This document shows positions 38,801 to 50,800 of a stretch of 64,000 nucleotides of DNA, piece after piece. Within the stretch, counting starts at the first letter, position 1, and every line of letters starts with the position of its first letter. Under the pieces are notes generated by a model. It saw only the letters and a program-made list of their open reading frames with translations. It did no database searches and was not told the origin of the DNA. The stretch comes from Branchiostoma floridae. Lineage: Eukaryota > Chordata > Leptocardii > Amphioxiformes > Branchiostomatidae. The translations under genes were made by a program, and so were the position numbers. Where the stretch lies: assembly GCF_000003815.2 (NCBI RefSeq), contig NC_049980.1, forward strand, positions 3,325,338-3,389,337. Direction: 5' to 3'.

Positions 38801-41800
38801 TTCACCTACAATATTTGATTTAAGGGAAACAGCATCAGGAGAAGATTCTGCAAAGATTTTCTAATGTATGCCACATTTTTTACACTTGTGGTTCACATCT
38901 ATTTCTACAACCAACCTTTAAGTTTTTAGATAATGTGACTGGAGACAGTGTCAGGATGTTCTTGTTATAAGGCAGGAATGCCTCCTTGTGACCTAATGTG
39001 GTACTGCAGCAAAGGCTAGCTATGCAGCAAACAGCCAATGTTTCAGTAACACCAATGTCCTTGGTAACACTAAAGATGTCTTCAAACAAGTTGTCTCCTC
39101 TTCCCACAATTATCAAATACTATGTATAATCAAATCACTTTTACAGACTGAGTATATATTTACTATTATCATCATAACTTGTAACGTGAGTCTATAATTT
39201 CCTGCTGTGTTGTCTTGTTTAGGTCGCGAGGGCGCAGCGGCCAGAGTAGCGGCAGCGAATCAGAGGCGAACAGGAGACATCGGAAACACAGATCACGGTA
39301 CCCCTCGCAGGAGATGATTGACACCAGCGCTCAGTGGGAGGAGATCAGGAAACAGCAGGGCGGACAAGAAGTTCCCGCAGGACAGGGGTGGGTACAGTTG
39401 TTATCAGGACTCAGGAGCTTCTTGTTATAAGGCAGGAATGCCTCCTAGTGACCTAATTTGGTACTGCAAGTTTGTAGCTAGCAAATTGCTAAAAAATGTA
39501 GCTTAGTATTGCTGTTTAGAACACACTCAAGAAAATGGACTTTTGTTTTTTTCTCAAATACTTTGAGCTGTTTTTCATCAAATTTGTTCCAGGCATCACT
39601 TAATTCAATGTGTTGTAGTATGGGTCCTTATATAGTTGTTGTGCTTTTTACAAAAATTACAGTTTATTACTATTATATAACAACTTATTCAGTCATGATA
39701 TTACATAATATGTTTAAATTGTACGTTTATCCTACATTCCATAGAGCAAATGTACATTTTTAGATGACAGTAACAGTACTGTTTCGCCTACACAGTGAAA
39801 AGAATATTTCAGGATAAAAGTGATTTTTTTGTGTTTTATTTTCAGGGTACAAGCTGCTGTTGTAAAGGACCTGAAGAAAAGGTGAGACAGAGGAATTGGG
39901 TGTCATGATTGTAAAACTGTATGGTCGCAATATGGTCGGCTTGTTTGGCAGAAGGAAGTATCTACGTAACGCTAGTTTACCTTTATCCGTCAGGTAACCT
40001 ATATCCGTTGTTCACCGAAACAGACCACTGTTGCAGGGATATCAAAGTCTTTCACACTGCAATAGAATTTAAGGTATTGCATTTTGAAACCTTCGTCTGT
40101 CGACTTGATATACCCTGTTTTTAAGAAAAAAACGGATATAAGTTACGGACGGATAAAGGTTAACTAGCGTTTCATGTACATAATTTACAGTGAATACATG
40201 TAAAATTCTGTGTTGTTTCATAAAACATGCATCACGTAATTCAACACATGTGGAATTCTGCAAAAAGAGTTGGCCGATTACGTATTCATAAATAACATAA
40301 TCTTTTGGACCCCCCTTCTGTAGTTTAGGACTCTTGAAGAAGGTTCATGATAGCACATCTAAAGTGTACAGCTAGACATTAAAAGGTCTGAATTACCAAA
40401 TGAATATCATTTTTCTGAATCTCATGTGGCTTGTGTTTGATTCTTGTTGCATTTTATTATGTATAAGTATGCAGGCATGTAAGAAATCATGAATTTCTTC
40501 CGTCATTATTTCCTGACTCATTCGTGAGTACATGTAATCTACACCACAGATATATTTGTACAGCCTAATGTGTTAAAGGGGCATTCCACTCCAGATGGGG
40601 GTGGCGTTTTCCAATAGATAATGTGTCAATTGATACATAATCAGCCGAATTTTGTGGGTTTCACCTTGGGATGAATTGCGCGATGTGTGTCTTGTAAAAC
40701 AATCTGACGCTCACTAAACCCATGCAGACCCTACCAATGCATTCCATATACGCATAGACACTTTGTTTATCGTGCATATTTTCGGAATAAATGATGATCG
40801 CTAAGCACACCGAGAAGGCAAATTGCTCATAAGATAGCAAAGAACACATGACAAGACGAGATTTCTTAGCGATCCTGAAATTAGTTTTGTATCCATACCT
40901 AAAAGTTTTGCATTGTATTGAGTCATAGGATTAATTCAATTAGAGGGTACTGTAAATGCAGAAATGTTCGCGGTGGATTAATGTTCACGGTTTTCGCGTT
41001 GGACATTTCACCGCGAATTTAAAACCACCGCGAACATTTTTCTAGGGCATTAAAATACTACAGTGCATGGTGCTACCGCGAAATTAAAACCACCGCAAAA
41101 AGTCATTTTTCCCGCTACCGCGAAATTAAATCCCCGCGAACTTAAATGCATTTACAGTACTTGGGGAGTTTAGTAAGAGACTGCATGCTTTTGAGGCATG
41201 TGGAACGACTGGGTACTTTATCATATAATGTAAAGTAGTATGCATTTATTACTTCCTAAAATTAATATCAATAGGAAAATAACACTCCTGTGTGGAGTGG
41301 AATGCCCCTTTAATAAGTAACAAAGTAAGTAATGTGTTTTTTTACCTCCTCAGACATGAGTCCCCACACCGCAGGAAACACAGGTCCAGATCACGATCTC
41401 CTGACAAGAGGAGAGAAGAGCTCTGGAAGCACATACAGTAAGTTCTCAGTACCCATATCTGCCATTTTACCTCTTCCTATCGAAAGCCAGTGAACTTTGT
41501 AACTTTTCTCAAACCATTTCTTTTTTTTCTATTCTGTACAATCCCATTCATATGCAACAGTTACTGTTCATCACATTCGCCAGTTTTAATATATTCTAGA
41601 ATTTTTGTCTTGTTTGATATCTTTGATGTCTTAATCGTAAAGCAGTTAAAAGCAAAATGTGTGTAAGAATCAAACAACAGTGCTCAGGGTAAAAAAATCG
41701 ATTTGGCTCATATTTTGCACAGTGATAGTACCTGGCCCACAACCCCTCAAAATAGCTGTCTTTCCGGTCAAAACTCAGTGTTGCCATGACAACAGCCCAA

Positions 41801-44800
41801 ACAAGTTTTGAGGCCATTTTCACAGCTTTCTGCATGTCAGAAACATGGAAATTGGCCAAGTTTAGGACCCGATCACTGCCAAATGCATTAATTCTTACAG
41901 ACATTTGCTCTTAATGTGTAAAGGGCGGATATTCCTAACTGTTAGAACTGGACTGCCTTTACAGAAAAGACCCGGTAGAGACTTCAGGCATGACAGAAGA
42001 CCAGTTGAAGGACATCACTTACAAGGAAGTTGAGTAAGTCCAAGTGCATTCTGATTTTACCGATACCAGCTTTGTTTTTTCTTTTTTGTCAGTAGACACG
42101 CACATGTACAAACGGTGCTCTACTTTGTAGAAGTGGTGTGCGAACAAGTTAAGAGGTGATGGACTCGATTGTTCATTCTCTGTGCCCCTGTCACACATAA
42201 CCTGACTTTCTCCTGACCATGGTTGGGATTTGAATTAGTCGTGAAGAAAATCAACTGAAGTTGGGAGTTGGCCGGCGAGTTTACCCACCAGACTGAATCT
42301 GTAACAGTGTGCCAGCCAACTATGGACCTCGTTATTTTCTGCTTAAAACGAGTTATGTAAGCCTTTTAAGACGTTAGAATGCAGCAATACAATCATGTAT
42401 AGTAGTAGTACATATTACGAACTTTGCAATTAAAAATCGGAATAGCCGGGAAATGGCTAATTTTGCTTGTAAAAACCTGTATTAAAACACCTTGTTTCAT
42501 CGAAGAATAGTGTAAGAATTACATTTTTGAAAGGTCGCAAAAGTTGTAATCTGCTTGGATGAGGTCACAGAAGCAAACTGGCACCAGAATAGGATGATTC
42601 TACTTGTAGGCTACTCCAATCCCTGTGCCAATCTTGCTAGACTGGTACGGTCAGGAACAAAGTCGTGGGAAGGTTCTAAATGTGTGACGCGGTCTTTAAC
42701 GTGTGAAAGTGTTGTAAACCATTGCGTATATCCCGTCGTTTGTTCGCCAGCCTCCCGAAGATGAAGCAGTCTCCGGGGTACCGCCGTCGCCGCCCGCGCT
42801 CGATTGGCCGATCGGACCAGGAGACCCCGCAGCAGAGCGATGTGTATGTCTGTCACTTGTCCTTGTCACTGCTTGTCACCTACCCTATATAATATATTAT
42901 GTGCAATTAGGGCTGTGTACCTAAATACCCATACCTGTACTGTACCTTTAAAACTGTTTAGGTACAGATCCGGACCTAAACATCTGTGTACCTGTGCCTG
43001 AACCTGTACCTAAACAAACAAAATTCACCATTGAACACAACTTTTTGAGACTAAAGATGAGTGAATTCCAAATTAAAGATGACAATTGGGATAATCTTGC
43101 AGTTGAAAATTAAGAAAACATTGTTATGAGTTTCAAATATATAAATCCTCATACAATTTATCACTAAAAAAGACTGTTGGCTCATACAATTCATCACTAA
43201 AAAAGACAGTTGACTACATTTATAACTTAAAGATATTTGATCAAACTTGTTTAGGTACAGGTAAAGGTCCGGACCTGTACCTAAACCTGTGTACCTGTAC
43301 CTGCACCTAAAATATTTTTCGTACACAGCTCTATCACCTCCCCTATGTGCAATCGATATTATTAAGTATATCTTTTTCCCTATAGTTTAGTTCAAGATCT
43401 ATACTTAGAGCTTGAAACACTGTAGATAGAAAAACACCTTCTCTTGTACTGTTGTAGGTATGAATTGATTTCTCTTTACCGCAATACAATATTTAGATTT
43501 AGATTTTAGAATGCATGACTTTTCCAGCTTTTGACATTTTACTTTAGACAGTTGTTTTTAAAAATACTAGGTATTTAGGGAAGTCAATTAAATGGAGAGT
43601 GGTTTCAAACTGCAATATTTTGATTTCAAATGCAATATTTTCAAAATATTGCAGTTTCAAACCATCGTCCGTCAACTTGATATCCCATAAACTGGCAACA
43701 ATTTTCTAAAGTTAGCAGGTATAGGTTACCCCACAGATACATGTTAAGATGAACTTAGTATTGTATGCATCATGCCTGGATTCCAATAAGTATTTGATAG
43801 TTGAACTTCATTTTTTTGGTAGCATTATATGTACACATTTTACACTTTCTTAATGTTAAGTCTGCACTTAAAAAGATCTTCACATTCTTAATGAACACTC
43901 TTACAGGAAATCGCACCCTCCTCCCAAGACAAAGGAGCAACAAGACGTGGAGACTTACTGCTAACATTCTTAATGTTTCTTCCTTCTGGGTTTCTTTAAG
44001 GACTTTGGTCTCGTGGTGAAACTTTTTTTAAATCTGCAAGCTACTTGGTGGCCGGGTGGCTTGAATAAGTAACTTATGCGTCATCTAACAACTTTTTTTT
44101 TAGATTTTAGCAGTTTATTTTGTTTTACAAATCCTTTCCATGCTTAGTAATTTAGCATGATCATGGCATTCTTTCTGATCAGTTGGTCTTCTTTCCATGA
44201 AAAATCATAATGCTACATCTTAAATCATGATTGTAATATTGTCAATCACAGGTTTGAGATGTCTAATATGTAAATAAATGGTACCTTTCAGTATCTTATT
44301 GATATAAGTTGCTCAAGGACACTTACAAGGAAGTATGTTCAAAGACAAAATTATTTTGTTTTCTGTCTTCAAAGCAGAAAGATTTTAAAAAAAGACCTCA
44401 CTCTTTATCCACTTTTCAAGTTTGGGGGGAAATATTAATTTCTGATACTATTATGATCATAACTCTCCATCAAATACTACGCTAAGGTAAAACCAATAAA
44501 ACATAATGAGTGAAGCCTCTTTCAGTGTACAAAATTTACACAATTTAGTCAGGCTCGTGGACAAATATCTTCCCACAATAGTGGAACAATCCCACCAATG
44601 CTAAAATCACACTGGTACGGTAATACAGTTAGGACAACTGAGTGGGAAAATTGGGCCAATGGACTTGTCCAACTTTGATACAGTTGTAGTCAGTTTCTAA
44701 TTACAATACCATAAACTGAATGTAGGAAAAGTCATAGGAAGGAAGAACGTCCAAGTGCAAGTAGTCAGTTGCTATTTGGAGTACCATAAATTAAATGTAG

Positions 44801-47800
44801 GAAATCTAAAAGTAACCACGCAGTCATGCATTGGAATGAAATATGTCCAAGTGCAAGACAATAGTTGCTGTTCGGAGTACATGTACCATGAACTGAAGCT
44901 AGGAAAAGTAAATAGTCATAGGAATGAAATACATCCAATTGCAGTGAACAGATATTCAGTAAAATCAATCTCCTTTGTTGGTAAATCAAGTTCAGTACTG
45001 TGGATCATTTTTAGTAATTGGAAGACAGCATATTAACTGTAATACCATATAGTAGATTGTATATTGTTACATAGACGTTAAACAGACTTCATCTATTTGT
45101 TTTCTCTTTCCTTTACCTTCAATGCTTCTACACCACACAAATGCACTTCTGACCAAGTCGTAGGTGTATCGGTCTTATTCAAAGTGGTTATGGTTTGCCT
45201 GGGGTGTCTGGTGTCTCCTTAAATATGGTAACATACTGGGTAATTGTTAACTGTTGTGGTGGACTGATAATAATATCTTATAATTCAGTAAGTCTGGCTT
45301 CACCACTGCACCAGTCAGCTACTGCACAGGTTGGTTGCACCACAGTTAGATAAAATTATAAAAACATGTACAGCAGGGCTCTAGCCATTGTCCGTTTTTC
45401 CGTCAATTGACGGAAATTTGCTGCGTCTGACGGAAAATTTTTTAAACCAATCCGTCAACCTTGACGGACAAAAATCCTTGGTGGAAGCTACAGACGGCTT
45501 GGGGACGCCGTCCACAGCCGTAAAAGCCACACACTGTTTGTTTTGCTATTGTTATGATTGTTGACAATGTGTGTCGGCGCACTTTTGCATACGATAATCT
45601 CATTAAAACCCATTTTTCAAGGTCTCAGTTCAGTCCTTCTAATTAATTTTAAAAAAATTTCGAGCTGGCTAAAGCCCTGATGTACAGTCAAACCTGTACA
45701 TTCGAGTAACCACCTTTACATGGAGCAGGTATCTCACAGGCTCTAGCCTGATTTTGACAAGTTAATGCAGCAACTTTGAATTTTTTTTTGCCATTAATCT
45801 TTGCAGTCACACTTACATGGGACCAAAGGGTAAAATATGTGACCTCACATTGAACAAACCGCTGTGATTTTGCTTGATTGCAAGGATGAATCAGTTTTTG
45901 CTTTGAATCGTCTTTTGCAGACTTTAAGGCCAAACACTTTGCTGACTGTACAATCATTAGTAAGACCTCAAAGATAAGATATAATGTTATAGCCCACTTA
46001 ATATGTAATTGTTAACAGAAACAGTGATGGCTTTTGTGAAGATTGAAGGCTATTTAATATATGGAGGTCCAGATTCAAACTTTAAAGTAACATTGCTTTA
46101 AGATGAGATTCATCTAAAACTTTAAAAAAGGAAAATCCTAACAGCCATTTTGCTCTAACCTGTTCTTGACAGAGAGCTGAAGATGGTTCCTGCGCTCCCG
46201 ATCACCCACGGTTACCAGAGCGGGAACGAGTCCGTCCGCTCCAACCCGTCCTTCCCTCCGCAAGACGACCAACCGCCGCCGCCGTACACTCCGGCGCAGC
46301 ACGGCACGCAGCGGAAAAACCCGGAAGGCCGAAGAACGGCGAACAACGAGCAACGCCCGATCTCGCTTCCCACGGAGGTGTTGTTAAAGATGCAACAGAC
46401 AGGCTATCCGGGGCTGTCGGATCATCTGGTGAACGGAGAGGACATCAGCAAGTCTTCCACTGTGTTTGAGGCAGACTCGAGAGGAGATGGACCACCTGCC
46501 ATGCGTGGTGTGTGCTTCTTAAGTATAAAAGCAATCTGGAAAATTGTCAGACGTGCAAAGTCTTGTGCATGAGAGTGTTTGTTTCTAGAACATAGGAACT
46601 ATTCAAAGAGAAACATTTGGAACTGAAATGTGTGTTTTCTTGGGTGGGTATGACTCAAATCAAATACAACGTTCAGTTTAATAGTCGATACTGTATGACT
46701 GCGCTTTTTGAGGCAGGTGTATTCTCGGTATCACCTCTTTACTGTGCTGTATCATACAATGTAAAATTTCATAATCTGGGAAAGTAGTAGTATTAAGTAT
46801 CCAGTATTTGATTATACCGCTGCTGGGATCCATGACACGGATAGGCAGCAGTCGGCTAGTCTTCACACCACGCTTCCATGTGGTTCGGTCCAGTGGGTTC
46901 ACCGTAGCCAGGGCTCGAAATACTGGGTGCATGTGCACTCAGGTGCACCCAAAATTGGAACTGTGCACCCAATTTTTTTCAGTGGGTGCACAGGGTGCAC
47001 CCAAATATTTTCTTAGGTTTATGTATGGAAAGGTATCAAGTATGCTAGAGGTAAGTATGCATCATATTCTTGACATCTAAGTGTTAGAAAGATAATAAAA
47101 ATGTCTGTCATGTTACTTGTATAAGAATTTGATAGCTTGTAACTAAGTTTTGTTATTAGGTTTTCTTGACATTCTACTTAAATCTAAAAAGTTTTTGGTG
47201 CACCTAATTTATTAAGCTGGGTGCACCAGTGCACCTAATCCCAAAAATGAATTTCGAGCCCTGGTAGCGGTTCTATACAAAAAACAATTTTCTAGAACCC
47301 TCCTAGTAGACGTTTCACATTGATTGATTCACGCTAACCTAGTACCGTCCCCTCCTAAGGCATGAGCAAGTCTTCCACGGTGTATGATGGTGAGTCCAGA
47401 AGGGACAGCCCCACCTCCATGGGTGGTCCGGAGGAGGGGAGGAGGAGACAGGGGGATGCCAGGATGGGAGCCAATCAGCAGCTAGACAGGAGACAGCCTC
47501 CCGAGGGGAGGTACCAGGTAAGGAGGATCTCTTGCCGTGAAAAGCATCTTTTAAGATTTTGGGAAATCAAAAATTTTGGACTCTTCAAGATATATTCCAC
47601 ACAGCTCTGATCACAGTTCACCCTGAGGCTCTTTATTTAACACTTACCTAGTAGTTGATTTTCAAAAGGACTTTGACTGTAAAGTAAATACCACAATAAT
47701 CTGAAATTTGGTGAACATTGTTATCATAAGGACTTCATACTACAATGTATTTGATACTTCAAAGTTTGAGCTGTGTAACTTCCTGTTTTATGAGACCACA

Positions 47801-50800
47801 AACTTATTGAACACCCCTCGTAAACATCAGCATCATTGTGTAAGAGGCCTACTTATCAATTTGTTGCTGAAGTTTCACATTAAAATTAGGGCAAATCAGA
47901 GTAATATGTCAAACAGCAGCATGTAGACATTACAGACTGAGATATAACAGTACTTTGAATACAATTTTTGACTTGTGTTTTCCTCCCTCTTGTGTAGAAT
48001 GGTGCGCCCCATCACACCCAGTCCAATCAGGACCTCCGACCTCCGTTTAAGGAGATAGGAAACAGCAGGATGGACCCAGGGCTGTAAGTACTACATGTAC
48101 CTTGGAGTTTAGTATCAGGGCTCGAAATACTGGGAACATGTGCACCCAGGTGCACGCAAAATTGGAACTGTGCACCCAATTTTTTTCAGTGGGTGGACAG
48201 GGTGCACCCAAATATTTTCTTAGGTGTATGTATGGAAAGATATCAAATATACTAGTACTACATCATATTCTTGACACCTAAGTGTCAGAAAGATAATGAA
48301 AATGTCTGCCATGTTACTTGTATAAGAATTTGATAGCTTGTCACTAAGTTTTGTTATTAGTTTTTGTTTTCATTCTACTTAAATTTAAGTGGTGCACCCA
48401 AAAATGTTTTGGTGCACCCAATTTTTTAAGCTGGGTGCACCAGTGCACCTAATCCCAAAATTGAATTTCGAGCCCTGTGTATGCTTATCAAGCCAGGGCT
48501 CGAAATACCACCTGCATATGCATGTTTGTGCAGGTAAAATCGGAGCTGTGCAGGGATTTCTGGTGTCTACCTGCACCAAACCCGCACTTGTCCATATACT
48601 GGGTTTTATGAATAAATGTCCTATGATGTAGATGTACATGTATATGGATTGTTACTAGCTGCATTGACTGTTACCACCTATAAAGTATCAAAGAAAAAAT
48701 AGCAATAGTTCCTGAACAATTTTAGTATGATCCATACTTCCTATATTCAGAGTGGTGCAGGTAAAATTTGACTGGTGCAGGTAATTTTCAATGTTACCTG
48801 CACCAGTGCAGGTATGCAGAAAAAAGTATTGCAAGCCCTGCAAGCACATGTTTGAACTCATGTCAATCCACGGAAAGTGCATACAAATCAAAGCTTTTCA
48901 TTATGCATGCCACAAACATTCAACCGATGTATACTAGATTCTATTTAAAATGAGAAAATACAAACTTAAAGATTTCTGTTCAGAGGCAATATAGTCTGAT
49001 CCAAGGCATCGGTTCCAGGACAGAAATTTGCTTGTTAAGACAGAAAAAAATGCCCCATCCGTGCCATAAATCTGAGCTATAAAGTTGTTAAAAATGTGTT
49101 TATGTAAGCTTGCTGAGTGACAGATTTAACCAGGACAATTAACAACAGGGTTCCAGTAGGAATTGGAATAAAAATCGAAACTGGAGACATGGTCTGATCC
49201 CAACAAGGAGTCACAAGGAAAAATCTTGTGATCGTTGTTCACATTAGAATATTTTATTTTATTTCATTTCATTGTTTGGAATCAGGATTTGGAAAAAAAA
49301 TTTCTAAAAATACTGCATACCCAACTTATAACTGTTTGCATTTTACCTTTCAGTCGTTTATTCGTTTCTTGGTTCTGATGTTTTGTTTTTCACTGACTAC
49401 ATTTCCTTAATTCTTTATAATTCTTTGTCATTTTCTGTGGGAGGAAATGGTTTTATATACTTCTACATCTAATGTTTTCACTTTGACTTCTCTCCTTATG
49501 TTTCTTACTCTGCTCAGTGCTGAGTGACTTCGGAGTTAAGGTTTTTCAGAAAGTCTGGTAGGTGTGGCCACTGGGAACATTAGAGGGACTATAGCATCCT
49601 TCTATGCCAGGCCTACAACTTGTATAAGTCAAGCAACAACCCTAGGCCTGGTGCACTGGCCTGGTGATCTGTGCATCTTGCTGTGTTAGAGCTGGCCAAT
49701 CAGATGCCTTCCCTCCTGTTGTTGGGGGGAGAGTTACCAGCCAATCATGTTGCCTCTTTGCTGTGACATCTTGGCTGGTGACAGCTGGCAAGCACTAACT
49801 GACAGTAAGAAGCACAAAAAGCAGACCAATACATCAGGGTCGTCGCTTGATGTTCACAAGAGATGGGCCTAGCACGAATCAATGGGGACTAGGTGTTAGT
49901 CAGATGTTAGGCCTGCACAGTAGCTGCATGAGAGTCGTATTAGGAATTTGTTTTCTGTTCATTCTGCATCTCTTCCCAATTCGTTTTCCCTCTTTATTTC
50001 TAGCAATTCCCATTTTCATTTGTTTTTAAGTTTTTAAGGTCACACCACTATTTTCCTTTCCCTCGTTGATGTTCTGTACTGTTTAACATGAAAATGATAT
50101 ATTGCAACAGATTCATTGTTGAGGCGCTATCAATAAGATTTGCACCAAAAGTCATGTAGTGCTGGCATAGGCACAAACAATGTATATGGCTAATTTCTAC
50201 ACCTGACTGTGTCAACAAGACACCAACAGTTGCCTTCTATCTCACCATCTGCTTTTCACCTTTTTTGTGCATTGACAAGGATTCACAAGGAGACAATACT
50301 GGTGTGGCCGAAGAACCATCTTTCAACATGGTATCTCCCTTTTTCATAAAGTTACATATGTTAAACCTGTCTTTTTCTCTAATATATAGACATGAAGTCA
50401 GGAGAACACCCCCAACAGTGGACCGGTCCGACCGATCAGCCTTCCAGACCCCTCCACCATCAATGAATCTCCCCAACTCAAACGGCTCTGCGAGACCGAT
50501 GAACGGACGCCAGTATCCGCACGCGGGGCAGGAACCTCGCCCTCCGTACCCAAACAGCCACGGAGCGACTCCGCCCTACCAACCCCCTCCTACCTCCACC
50601 AACCACCAGCCATCGCGGCTGCAGCAAAACCTCTACAAGAACAGCAGCCGCAACGGCGCAGCCCCGTACGGAAGCAGGCCTTCCGCTCACAGCGTGCCGC
50701 GGGGGGAGGGGGTGTACGCGCCGCAGCCATTCCGCGCCGTCCGCGACAGCCCGGAGGAACTGGAGCGACAGATTAGGATGATGATGCAGGCGCCGAACAG

